A stretch of 64,000 nucleotides of DNA. Source: Cytophagaceae bacterium (lineage in GTDB: Bacteria; Bacteroidota; Bacteroidia; Cytophagales; Spirosomataceae). Position 1 is the stretch's first letter. Every line of letters begins with the position of its first letter. The notes beneath the pieces are model-generated. The model worked only from the letters and a program-made list of their open reading frames with translations, searched no databases and had not been told where the DNA came from. The translations under genes and the position numbers were made by a program. Location: the NCBI GenBank assembly GCA_016722655.1, contig JADKIR010000004.1:372001-436000 (forward strand), given 5' to 3'. Shown in pieces: positions 43,687 to 52,387 of this stretch.

Positions 43687-45228
43687 TTAATAGTTCGGAT
43701 TTTGGGTCAACTTATTCCCACTCAGGGCTATCTGTAAAGCCGGAATAGGTAATAGCTCATGTTTGCCTTTTACAAATGGCTTACCAGCAGCTTTCATTGC
43801 CTGCTCCACTTTCCCTGTTCTGACAAGATCAAACCATCTGTCGTGCTCCATAGCTAGTTCAAGGTGACGCTCCTTCCAAATAGCTTCTTTTAGAGCTGCC
43901 TGACCTGAAACAGCGGATTCGGCCAAGCCGGCCCTTTTGCGGATAATATTTAAAACGTTTAAAGCCTCTCCGGAATTGCCCGTTTCATTGGCCGCTTCGG
44001 CATTGATCAGAAGCACTTCAGCATATCTTAACAAATGAACATTTTTTTGTTTCAAATCTCTGTTTCCAAGATAATTTTCCACATTAGGATTTTCAGAATG
44101 ATAAGCTTTATAATTGTATCTCAGGTTTTCTACTGAATCGGATGAAGGAACTCTGAATCCATCAAACAATAAGGTGCCTTTGTATTTTCCTGAATTGTCA
44201 ATGAAAATTATCGTAGCATCTTTGCGTTTGTCACCGTTTTCATAGGTATTAACCAATGAAGTGCTGGGATTGTTAAAGCCCCATCCCAGGTCTCTCCAAC
44301 CTCCTTTACCTCCGACGCGTGGTCCCTGAAACATTGAGTAAGTATTTACACCAAAATCTGAGTTATTGAATACGCCGGTCTGGATTTCGAAAATAGCTTC
44401 ACGGCTGTTGTCTCCCGCCTGACGCCAGATTTGTGAGTAATCAGCCAACAAATTGTATTGACCAGAATTCATCACTTCTTTACTCAACTGATAAGCTTTT
44501 TGGTAATCTTTAAGATAGAGATAAACCTTCGACAACATGGCCTGTGCTGTGCCTTTAGATATTCGACCAGCCTGGGTCTGTGTCCTTAGGGGTAAGTTAT
44601 CAACCGCAAACTGCATATCAGTTTTGATTACATCATAAATCTCGGCAACTGATGCACGGGTCTGAAATACAGGATCACTGTTGGCATCTTCGGCATTGAC
44701 GGGAACCCTAAGAATTTTAGGGACACCGCCAAACCATCTGACCAGATTAAAGTAATAATATCCTCTGATAAATCTCACTTCGCCCAGCAGCTTATTTTTT
44801 TCTGCATCAGGCAACTGTGATTTCTCAACTATAGCAATGGCGTTATTTGCCTTGGCAATTCCGTTGTAATGCCCTGCCCACAATGATTGCACAAATAAAT
44901 TGGTTGGCGTATGGGTAAAATTATCCAAAACACCAACTGTACCGGCTTGATCTGAGGCAGTACTGCCTTTATCAGCGTCGTCAGAAATAATATTGGTGGC
45001 AGTAACAAAGGCAATACCGTGGGCATCGCCTTGAGCACCAAATGCTTCGCCCAACATAAGGCTATTATAAACCCCAATAACTAAATTTTGTGCCAAATTT
45101 GGGTCAGTTTCGGCTGTTGGTAGTCCTTGAAGGGGTACTTCGAGAAAATCACTTTTACAGCTGTTTAAGATTAAACTGCCGGTAAGAATGCTTATGATTA
45201 TTTTCGTTTTCATATCCTTTGTTTTCAT
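43687..45228 (-). CDS. SusD/RagB family nutrient-binding outer-membrane lipoprotein
   Basis: About 513 residues. Lipoprotein signal ending NSC, then the SusD fold: N-terminal NLVIGVYNSLM, TPR-like helices with EVRFIRGYYYFNLVRWFGGVP, AMLSKVYLYLKDYQKAY, and the C-terminal RYAEVLLINAEAANETGN and WKERHLELAMEHDRWFDLVRTG. It acts as the lid of the SusC pore at the outer membrane, capturing oligosaccharides. Start: ATG at 45228 (one base after the SusC stop) or at 45213; both give a proper lipoprotein signal. It is coupled to SusC. Confidence 0.93.
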   Translation of the reverse strand: MKTKDMKTKIIISILTGSLILNSCKSDFLEVPLQGLPTAETDPNLAQNLVIGVYNSLMLGEAFGAQGDAHGIAFVTATNIISDDADKGSTASDQAGTVGVLDNFTHTPTNLFVQSLWAGHYNGIAKANNAIAIVEKSQLPDAEKNKLLGEVRFIRGYYYFNLVRWFGGVPKILRVPVNAEDANSDPVFQTRASVAEIYDVIKTDMQFAVDNLPLRTQTQAGRISKGTAQAMLSKVYLYLKDYQKAYQLSKEVMNSGQYNLLADYSQIWRQAGDNSREAIFEIQTGVFNNSDFGVNTYSMFQGPRVGGKGGWRDLGWGFNNPSTSLVNTYENGDKRKDATIIFIDNSGKYKGTLLFDGFRVPSSDSVENLRYNYKAYHSENPNVENYLGNRDLKQKNVHLLRYAEVLLINAEAANETGNSGEALNVLNIIRKRAGLAESAVSGQAALKEAIWKERHLELAMEHDRWFDLVRTGKVEQAMKAAGKPFVKGKHELLPIPALQIALSGNKLTQNPNY

Positions 45229-45229
45229 C

Positions 45230-48200
45230 TTAAAATCCGATATTAAGTCCAAATGCTAATGTTTTTGTGGTAGGGTAAGCATTGAGCTCAATCCCACTAC
45301 GTGTAGGTGAATCAGAACTCAGCTCAGGCGTAAAACCGGAGTATTTTTTGAAAGTAAAAAAGTTCTGAGCCATAATAAATACCTTACCTGATTCTGCTTT
45401 CAGTTTTTTCATAAAATCAGATTTTAGATTGTATGCCACAGTAAGATTATTGATTCTTATAAAATCACCAGATTCTACAAAATAGGTAGATGCAGGAAGA
45501 TACCCTCCATTGGCAGCAGGTTCGTCATTGATTCCGCTTCCCCGGGTCCATCTGCTATATGCCATTGATTTTTCAACGTTATCGAGCAAACCCTGGCGAA
45601 ATGCTTTTTTCCCATTATAAATTTTTCCTCCAAAAGCACCGTATAAATCAGTACTAAAATCAAATTGTTTCCAACTTACACCCAAATTGATACCCATATA
45701 GGCTTTTGGCTGATAAGAACCTGCAAAAACCCTGTCATTGTCGTCTATTTTTCCATCGTCATTTACATCCTGATATTTAAAGTCACCGGCGGCGGCACTT
45801 GGCTGAATCACTTCACCACCAGTGTTTTTATAAGCTATGACTTCTTCGTCGGTTTGGAAAACTCCCAGAACATTGTAAACATAGAAACTACCCACCGGCT
45901 GACCATTGTCAGTTTTGGTAGTATATTGTTGCCCGGCACCAATACCTCCATCAAGAATGGGTTGTCCGCCGTTAAGACCAATAACCGTATTTTTGTTTAA
46001 TGTGATGTTTCCTCCAATGTTATATGAAAAATTGGGATTGATTCTGGTTTTCCAGTTAACCGAAGCTTCCAAACCTCTGTTACGAATAGAGGCTGCATTG
46101 GTGAGCACTATCCCATCTTTGTCGCCTGTTACCGAAGGGACTTTTACATTGATCAAAAGGTCTTTTGATTTTTTGTCATAAAAACCTAATTCCCCCTGGA
46201 GTTTCCCATTTTTAGCACTCCATTCAAGACCAAAGTCGGCTTCCTCAGTTGTTTCCCACCTAAGATTTGAGTCTTTGATTTGAGTGATGGCCACACCAGG
46301 AGTAGCAGTACCTCCACCAAATGCATATGCCTGATTTTGATCTACGGTTACAATGTAGCCATCGCTAGGGATTCGGTCGTTACCCACCTGACCCCAGGAT
46401 GCCCTGATTTTAAGTGTATTGAAGAAGGTTTGCGACGCCATGAATTTTTCATTGGAAATTATCCAACCTGCACCAAATGATGGAAACATACCCCAACGGT
46501 TTTGAACCGGAAATCTTGATGATCCGTCTCTTCGTAAAGTTGCTGTAAGCATATAGGTATCATCATGGTTAAGATTCAAACGGGTAAGGTAACTGTTACG
46601 TGCCCATTTGTCTCCTGAGCCACTATTTGTTGAAGTGTTGGCATTACCAGTATTGAGATACCATAAGTTGTCAGCTGCAGGTATGTCTTTTCTAAAGCCT
46701 GAAAGGTTTCTGAAAGAATACTCTTCTGCTGTAGTTCCGACCAACCATTTGATGGTATTTTTTTGTATTGTTTTTTCGAATGTCACAATATTGTCAAAAA
46801 CCCAGTGAAACGAGTTGTCAAACCTTGCGGTTAGGTTACTGTTGGGATTTCTTTGATTTCCACCCGGAAGGATAAATGTGGTCTGATCATTGTCAAATTT
46901 TACATTATAAATATTTTCATTGGTAAAATTGAGATCACCACCTATACTACTTCTGAAAGTCAGGAATTTCAATGGTTTAATTTCTAAAAAACCTGAAGAT
47001 TGTAATCTGTTTCTTACAATTTTGTCATCATTATTATTGATATCCAAAATAGGGTTACCTACGTTTTGGTAAAGTGAGGTATTTCCGTAAAGTCCGTTTG
47101 CATCGCGAGGCTCAATGATTGGAGCAGCACGGTAAGCGTTGTTATAGGCTGACCCAAGATTTACATTCTGATCATGTGAGTTAGCAAATGAAATACTCAC
47201 ACCGGTATTGATGTAATCATTGATTTTAAGGTCATTGTTGAGCCTGGCAGTAAAACGGTTAAATTGATTTTTAAGCACAATTCCCTGATCACCTAAATAT
47301 CCCAAACTCAGAAAAACACGATTACTTTCTGAACCACCAGATAGCGAAAGGTTATGGTTTTGCATGAAAGCATCTCTAAGTATCTGACTGTACCAGTCGG
47401 TTGAAACGGCCCCGGCATTGACAACATTTGATGTCGCTGCACTTACATAGTTGGCATATTCGGTATTATTGGCCATTTTAACCAAATTTGAGGCTGACCT
47501 CCAACCTGTGTTAAGCGAGTAATCAACTTTTAATTTCCCTGTTTGACCCCTTTTGGTTGTAATGATTACCACACCATTGGCACCTCTGGCACCATATATT
47601 GCAGTTGCCGAAGCATCTTTCAGGATATCAATGTTTACAATATCCGAATTATTAATGTTGCTGATGTCGTCGGTAAGTACACCATCTACTACAAACAACG
47701 TACTTGTACCGGCAAGAGCAGTACCTGTCCCTCTAACTCTGATTGAAGGAGAACTTCCGGGTTTACCGGAACTAATAATCTGTACACCCGCAACCCTGCC
47801 CTGAATGGCCTGAGTAGGAGTCATTACCGGCATTTTGAGCAGATCCTCACCTTTGATACTATTGGTTGAACCGGTGATGTCCACTTTTCGCTGGCTGCCA
47901 TAACCTACGACAACGACCTGCTCGAGAATATTCTCTGCAAATCCTAACGTAACATTGAGTTGTGTTTGTCCTTTTACGGATACCTCTTTATTATCGAACC
48001 CGACAGAACTAAAAAGCAAAACTGCATCTGGCAAAACCTGGAGCGAATAAGTTCCGTTAACATCGGTAATGGTACCAGCGGTGGCATTTTTAACCCTTAC
48101 TGAAACTCCCGGAATACCTTCTTTGGTTTGGGCGTCGGTTACAATGCCTTTCACGGTAATCTGTTGTGCCCATACAGCCATTGAAGTTAACAAAAGCACA

Positions 48201-48250
48201 AATAAAAATGTGCTTCTTAAAAGTACGGCTTTTCGGAAAAAATTACTCAT
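45230..48250 (-). CDS. SusC/RagA family TonB-linked outer-membrane transporter
   Basis: 1006 residues. Signal peptide (ending SMAVWAQ), carboxypeptidase-regulatory-like domain (about 30-110, ITVKGIVTDAQTKEGIPGVS), a short linker with the TonB-box region (ILEQVVVVGYG), plug domain (about 120-235, with GRVAGVQIISSGKPGSSPS, IRVRGTGT, FVVDGVLTDDISNIN, DASATAIYGARGANGVVIITTKRG), and a 22-strand-type barrel ending AFGLNIGF with terminal Phe. Imports oligosaccharides through the outer membrane with the SusD partner. It is the first gene of the four-gene glycan locus, with a good promoter candidate 57-83 nt ahead. The substrate is not readable from SusC. Confidence 0.95.
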   Translation of the reverse strand: MSNFFRKAVLLRSTFLFVLLLTSMAVWAQQITVKGIVTDAQTKEGIPGVSVRVKNATAGTITDVNGTYSLQVLPDAVLLFSSVGFDNKEVSVKGQTQLNVTLGFAENILEQVVVVGYGSQRKVDITGSTNSIKGEDLLKMPVMTPTQAIQGRVAGVQIISSGKPGSSPSIRVRGTGTALAGTSTLFVVDGVLTDDISNINNSDIVNIDILKDASATAIYGARGANGVVIITTKRGQTGKLKVDYSLNTGWRSASNLVKMANNTEYANYVSAATSNVVNAGAVSTDWYSQILRDAFMQNHNLSLSGGSESNRVFLSLGYLGDQGIVLKNQFNRFTARLNNDLKINDYINTGVSISFANSHDQNVNLGSAYNNAYRAAPIIEPRDANGLYGNTSLYQNVGNPILDINNNDDKIVRNRLQSSGFLEIKPLKFLTFRSSIGGDLNFTNENIYNVKFDNDQTTFILPGGNQRNPNSNLTARFDNSFHWVFDNIVTFEKTIQKNTIKWLVGTTAEEYSFRNLSGFRKDIPAADNLWYLNTGNANTSTNSGSGDKWARNSYLTRLNLNHDDTYMLTATLRRDGSSRFPVQNRWGMFPSFGAGWIISNEKFMASQTFFNTLKIRASWGQVGNDRIPSDGYIVTVDQNQAYAFGGGTATPGVAITQIKDSNLRWETTEEADFGLEWSAKNGKLQGELGFYDKKSKDLLINVKVPSVTGDKDGIVLTNAASIRNRGLEASVNWKTRINPNFSYNIGGNITLNKNTVIGLNGGQPILDGGIGAGQQYTTKTDNGQPVGSFYVYNVLGVFQTDEEVIAYKNTGGEVIQPSAAAGDFKYQDVNDDGKIDDNDRVFAGSYQPKAYMGINLGVSWKQFDFSTDLYGAFGGKIYNGKKAFRQGLLDNVEKSMAYSRWTRGSGINDEPAANGGYLPASTYFVESGDFIRINNLTVAYNLKSDFMKKLKAESGKVFIMAQNFFTFKKYSGFTPELSSDSPTRSGIELNAYPTTKTLAFGLNIGF

Positions 48251-48306
48251 AATCCAAGGTTGATTAATTATTGACTTTTCAATAAATTTTATTCATAATC
48301 AAAGAA

Positions 48307-48333
48307 CAAATTTAGAAACTATGCCAACAACAA
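48307..48333 (-). promoter_or_regulatory. Promoter candidate of the SusC-SusD operon
   Basis: Minus strand: TTG at 48333-48331, a 16-nt spacer, TAAATTTG at 48314-48307 (TAnnTTTG). Expected start near 48300 and a leader of about 50 nt. The spacer includes the shared 12-mer TTGGCATAGTTT. Confidence 0.45.
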
Positions 48334-48659
48334 TCTAATTTTCTACTACATCAAAACTACATCAAAAATTAAAAATACAAGCAATTCAGGGGCATTTTGG
48401 CTACATCATTGCAATTAATTTTTGTTAAAATATCTTAATGTCAGATTTTTATTGAGTACAAAAAGTTTTGTATAAAAAAATGTACTTCTTTTTAGGATTA
48501 AGATTTTTTCAAATAAAATACTTTCCAATTTCAGGCAAAAAAAACGACATGATTCAATATTAAGCTCCCGGGTCTTTTCAGATATTTGGAATTAATAATT
48601 TTAATAGTTTATTGAAAATTTAGCGAATTAAAAAGTACTCTAATATAGATTTCAAACAA

Positions 48660-48693
48660 AAAAGCAGAAATCCGACTTCAGATTTCTGCTTTT
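48660..48693 (-). terminator. Terminator of the GMC dehydrogenase operon
   Basis: Perfect 13-bp stem AAAAGCAGAAATC (48660-48672) / GATTTCTGCTTTT (48681-48693) with an 8-nt loop. A run of Ts follows on the minus strand, 20 nt beyond the gamma-subunit stop. Confidence 0.8.
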
Positions 48694-48713
48694 AATTAAT
48701 CAAAAAAATGTTT

Positions 48714-49307
48714 TTATTCGTTCCAGGCGTTTTGACCATTCAAGGGCATACAAGGAATATACTCCCCTGGTACAGGGTCATAGGCCAATACGTTTCGGCC
48801 GATTTCTTCTGAAGTGTAAAACCCGAAAAGCGTTAGACCTTTGATAATTTTGAAAAAAGTAGGCTTTGGAGCCTCTTTTTCCAGGGCTATCCCCCACATA
48901 CCCACACCAGAGCGGGGTTTGTTTTTATCCATTTCGGTTAGGAATTCAGTTCTTTGTGCCTGGGTCAGTTCCAAAAAACTTTTTCCGAATTTCTTATCGA
49001 CCTCATCTTCAAATTCGCCCAAACTTTCCAATAAGTCTTTCTGGGCACCTTCATCCATCGTGTCTTTGACCATTTTATCAATAAACTGCGGTACAGCCAT
49101 CTCCTTAGCTCCCGGAGTTTTGGTTTTGGGCAAAATTGTTTCGGCTACCTCAGCTACCAAAGCCGCCTGATTGTTGTCAAAAAAGACGGGTTTCCAGTTA
49201 AGTTTAGCATTTTCTTTACACGAAACCAATATTTCACTCAACGAAACTCCCACCAGGCTTATTCCCAGCATGGTGGCTGTATTTTTTATATAATCTCTTC
49301 TGTTCAT
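48714..49307 (-). CDS. Gluconate 2-dehydrogenase gamma-subunit family protein
   Basis: 197 residues. Twin-arginine-like signal (MNRRDYIKNTATMLGIS) followed by a hydrophobic stretch and a Cys in ILVSCKEN that could be a lipid-anchor site. The mature part carries the family core: AALVAEVAETILPKTKTPGA, FIDKMVKDTMDEGAQKDL and the closing GYFTSEEIGRNVLAYDP-like region (here GFYTSEEIGRNVLAYDPVPG). In related dehydrogenases this small subunit is the Tat-export escort for the GMC-type catalytic subunit encoded beside it, which has no signal of its own. That is the arrangement here, 49 nt behind the GMC gene. Confidence 0.85.
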   Translation of the reverse strand: MNRRDYIKNTATMLGISLVGVSLSEILVSCKENAKLNWKPVFFDNNQAALVAEVAETILPKTKTPGAKEMAVPQFIDKMVKDTMDEGAQKDLLESLGEFEDEVDKKFGKSFLELTQAQRTEFLTEMDKNKPRSGVGMWGIALEKEAPKPTFFKIIKGLTLFGFYTSEEIGRNVLAYDPVPGEYIPCMPLNGQNAWNE

Positions 49308-49356
49308 AATTTTAAAAAACTTTGAAAAGCTGAAAGCTTATCAGACTAAAATCTGA

Positions 49357-51078
49357 TTACAAATTCTTCTTATTTAATTCTTCCACCGCAAAATTGGCCG
49401 CACGGGCGGTTAATGCCATATAGGTTATCGAAGGATTGACACAGTTTGAGCTGGTCATACAAGCACCATCAGTAATGAAAACATTCTTCACCGCATGTAA
49501 CTGATTGTTTGCATTAAGCACCGAGGTTTTCGGATCTTTACCCATACGAGCGGTGCCCATTTCGTGTACACCTACGCCCATGCCTCCGGAATTGTCAAAC
49601 GGAACGATATTTTTAAAACCGGCAGTTTCAAGCATTTCAACAGCATCGGCTTTGATTTGCTTCCGCATTTCGAGCTCATTTTTCTTAAAACCCGCATCAA
49701 AAACTATTTGAGGCACGCCCCACTTGTCTTTTTTGGAAAAGTCAAGGGTCATTTTGTTTTCATGGTAGGGCAATACCTCTCCAAATCCCATCAAAGCCAT
49801 GCTCCATCCACCCGGTTTGTAGAGTGATTCCTTAAAGTCCCCTCCAATTCCTACGGCATCGGAGCCTCTGCCCCAGTTGCTTCTAAACGCACTCCCCTGG
49901 TAGTCATAGCCGCGGAGGAAATTGGCATTTTTTGACTGTTCATCAATGTTTACATACTTCGGAATAAAGATTCCATTTGGCCGGCGGCCTTTGTAATACT
50001 GGTCTTCCATACCATCAAAATCGCCCATTGCACCTACATGGTAATGGTGATCCATGATATTGTGGCCAACTTCGCCGGAGTCATTACCCATTCCGTTGGG
50101 AAAACGGTCAGATTTTGAATTGAGCAAAATCTGTGCGGTGGTCATGGCTGAGGCATTGAGAAATATGATTTGGGCTTTAAAAATATGCTCTTCGAGTGTT
50201 TCGGCATCAATTACTTTTACACCAGTGGCTTTTTGTGTAGCCGAATCATATAAAACTTCTGAAACCACGGAATTTGGTCTAATTGTAAAATTCCCGGTAT
50301 TATTTGCTGCAGGAAGAGTTACGGCATTCGCACTAAAATAGGCTCCGTAAGGGCAGCCCCTTGAGCATCGATTTCGGTTCATACATTTTCCACGACCAAG
50401 CTTGATTTGTTCTTCTGTGGGTTCGGTAAGGTGAGCCACACGGCCAGAGGTCACATGGCGACCCTTGAATTTGCCCATGACCTGCTGCTTAAAATGAGTT
50501 TCGAGGCAGTTAAGAGGCATTACCGGCTGAAACTCGCCGTCAGGCAAATGACTTAAGCCTAATTTTTCTCCGCTTATACCAACAAATTTCTCCACATAAG
50601 AATACCAGGGAGCAATATCTTTGTATCTGATTGGCCAATCGACTGCGATACCCTCACGGACATTGGCTTCAAAGTCCAGGTCGCTCCAACGGTAGGTTTG
50701 CTTACCCCAAATCAGCGTTCGACCGCCGGTTTGGTGTCCTCTGATCCAGTCGAAAGGCTGCACTTCCTGGTAAGGATTTTCGAGGTCATTGGTGTAAAAA
50801 TGCTTGGTATCTTCACCTACAAACCCACTTCTGATCTGTATATGGTGTTTTTTTCGATCTTCCACAGTAAGATCACCACGATGCTCCTGATCCCAGTGGT
50901 CATGGTTCATAGTCGGGTAGTCTTCAATGTGGTTGACCATGCGACCTTTTTCTAAAACGAGGGTTTTAAGCCCTTTTTCTGAAAGTTCTTTTGCCGCCCA
51001 GCTTCCGCTCATTCCCGAGCCTACCACTATTGCATCATACGTATTGGTTTGATTGAGTTTGGTATTAAGATTAGCCAT
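49357..51078 (-). CDS. GMC oxidoreductase, FAD-dependent sugar dehydrogenase type
   Basis: 573 residues. FAD-binding motif VGSGMSGSWAAKELSEKG at residues about 18-35, GGRTLIWGKQTYRWSDLDF, the acceptor-region signature, and the C-terminal EMGTARMGKDPKTSV plus SSNCVNPSITYMALTARAA (catalytic His/Asn region). It oxidises a sugar or polyol hydroxyl. A compact cysteine group CMNRNRCSRGCPYGAYF (about residues 228-244) matches the 3Fe-4S-binding loop reported for bacterial FAD-glucose dehydrogenase alpha subunits. No signal peptide is present, so export presumably relies on the gamma subunit downstream. A cytochrome c subunit, often the electron acceptor, is not seen next to it. Confidence 0.85.
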   Translation of the reverse strand: MANLNTKLNQTNTYDAIVVGSGMSGSWAAKELSEKGLKTLVLEKGRMVNHIEDYPTMNHDHWDQEHRGDLTVEDRKKHHIQIRSGFVGEDTKHFYTNDLENPYQEVQPFDWIRGHQTGGRTLIWGKQTYRWSDLDFEANVREGIAVDWPIRYKDIAPWYSYVEKFVGISGEKLGLSHLPDGEFQPVMPLNCLETHFKQQVMGKFKGRHVTSGRVAHLTEPTEEQIKLGRGKCMNRNRCSRGCPYGAYFSANAVTLPAANNTGNFTIRPNSVVSEVLYDSATQKATGVKVIDAETLEEHIFKAQIIFLNASAMTTAQILLNSKSDRFPNGMGNDSGEVGHNIMDHHYHVGAMGDFDGMEDQYYKGRRPNGIFIPKYVNIDEQSKNANFLRGYDYQGSAFRSNWGRGSDAVGIGGDFKESLYKPGGWSMALMGFGEVLPYHENKMTLDFSKKDKWGVPQIVFDAGFKKNELEMRKQIKADAVEMLETAGFKNIVPFDNSGGMGVGVHEMGTARMGKDPKTSVLNANNQLHAVKNVFITDGACMTSSNCVNPSITYMALTARAANFAVEELNKKNL

Positions 51079-51258
51079 TAAAATTTGGAGAGGTTGAAAT
51101 ATTTCCCAAAGTAGGGAAGATTTTCAGAAATGGCAAAAAAAAGCTTAAACGGATTAAGAAGGATGTAACTTTTAGTTGAATATTTGAAACATAGAATCCT
51201 ATATAGCCAATTAAAGGTATTTTTAAAAAAAAACCTGCAAAAAAAGACCAGATTAATT

Positions 51259-51266
51259 TAGTTTTG
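51259..51266 (+). promoter_or_regulatory. -7 element (TAGTTTTG) of the MORN/TonB gene
   Basis: TAGTTTTG fits TAnnTTTG, 36 nt ahead of the ATG at 51302. No clear -33 TTTG at the right distance; partial support. Confidence 0.3.
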
Positions 51267-51301
51267 CTATACATTTTAAATCAAAATTCATATCCAAATA
51301 A

Positions 51302-52336
51302 ATGAAAAATTTAAGTTACATAACCTTCCTATTTTTATTTTTTATCTTCAATAATTGTTTTGGTCAATATTTTGGACCATTTGACCAGCATAACAGCGAG
51401 TTCAACGATTTCTATGAGCCATTTAAAAGTGAAGATGAAAAAATCATTAATGCCTGGTATCATTACATGGTTACTTACAGTGAAAAAGAAAAGAGGTATA
51501 TTTTAAGGACATTTCATCCTGAAAAAAGATTAATGCTAAGAGAAACAAGGTTTTTAGATAAAAAATTGAAAATAAGGGATGGAAAGGAACTGAGGCTTAT
51601 CTATACCAACTATGACACGGAAATTGGGAATTATGTTAATGACAAGGAAGATGGGAAATGGGTTCAGATAGATACGTCAGGAAAAATCAAGGCTATTTAT
51701 CATTTTGTTAATGGGAAAAAAGAAGGAATTGGTTACCGATTTTATTCCAACAAGCAAACAGAAAGGAAATACTTTTATCAAAATGATGCTCCGATAGGAA
51801 GATGGCAGTATTTTCATGAAAATGGGAAGATTGAACATGAAGAAAAATATCTCGATGGAAAACTGGATGGGGAAGTAAATTATTATGATTCGACTGGATC
51901 AATGATTCAAACTAAAATATACAACAAAGGTGACCTTGAAAAAACCGTTAAAATCAAGGAACCAGTAATCTTGGAAGATGAAATATTACTAGTTTCTGAA
52001 AATGCTCCCCACTTTATTGGGAATTGTAAAAAAAGGCTTGGTTCAGAGGAATTTCAAGAATGTAATCAAAGAGAATTGTACAGGTTTTTGGGTGAAAATA
52101 TTAAATACCCCGCTCTTGCACAAAAACTAAATGTATCCGGAAGGATATTTATAAGATTTGTGGTTGAAAAAGATGGTGCGATAGGAGAAATAAAATTATT
52201 GACCCCATTATGTGAGAGCCTGGAACAGGAAGCAACCAGAGTCATCAAATTGATGCCAAAGTGGGAACCAGGCTATCAAGACGGAAAACCTGTAAGGGTG
52301 TATTACAATATGCCAATCATTTACAAATTGGATTAG
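51302..52336 (+). CDS. MORN-repeat protein with C-terminal TonB-type domain
   Basis: 344 residues. Signal peptide (MKNLSYITFLFLFFIFNNCFGQ). Middle region (about 105-225) carries MORN-like antitoxin-YwqK-type repeats: IGNYVNDKEDGKWVQIDTSG, HFVNGKKEGIGYRFYSN, APIGRWQYFHENGKIEHEE, YLDGKLDGEVNYYDSTG. The end (about 255-344) resembles the TonB C-terminal domain: ENIKYPALAQKLNVSGRIFI, RFVVEKDGAIGEIKLL, EATRVIKLMPKWEPGYQDGK and PVRVYYNMPIIYKL. Without the N-terminal TonB membrane anchor it cannot be a classical energy transducer. Proteins with this two-part layout are common in Bacteroidota and of unknown role. Single gene between a -7-like site and a terminator. Confidence 0.75.
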   Translation: MKNLSYITFLFLFFIFNNCFGQYFGPFDQHNSEFNDFYEPFKSEDEKIINAWYHYMVTYSEKEKRYILRTFHPEKRLMLRETRFLDKKLKIRDGKELRLIYTNYDTEIGNYVNDKEDGKWVQIDTSGKIKAIYHFVNGKKEGIGYRFYSNKQTERKYFYQNDAPIGRWQYFHENGKIEHEEKYLDGKLDGEVNYYDSTGSMIQTKIYNKGDLEKTVKIKEPVILEDEILLVSENAPHFIGNCKKRLGSEEFQECNQRELYRFLGENIKYPALAQKLNVSGRIFIRFVVEKDGAIGEIKLLTPLCESLEQEATRVIKLMPKWEPGYQDGKPVRVYYNMPIIYKLD

Positions 52337-52338
52337 AA

Positions 52339-52366
52339 AAAGCCAGAATACTTTAATCCTGGCTTT
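52339..52366. terminator. Terminator between convergent MORN/TonB and hydrolase genes
   Basis: AAAGCCAG (52339-52346) / CTGGCTTT (52359-52366) with a 12-nt loop, A/T tracts on both sides; serves the plus-strand gene and probably the minus-strand hydrolase ending at 52388. Confidence 0.55.
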
Positions 52367-52387
52367 ATTAAAATCTACTTAACCCTC

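Larger units (their letters stand above)
48251..48713. other. 463-base spacer between susC and the GMC operon
   Basis: Holds the susC promoter candidate and one copy of the 12-mer TTGGCATAGTTT (48327-48316 on the minus strand) near 48307-48333, and a strong terminator at 48660-48693. The middle (about 48340-48650) is AT-rich with no gene or repeat that I can see. Confidence 0.6.

Noticed and set aside
51071..51274. 67-residue open frame on the minus strand ahead of the GMC gene
   Set aside because: Hydrophobic low-complexity translation in AT-rich promoter DNA, overlapping the GMC start; no support as a gene.
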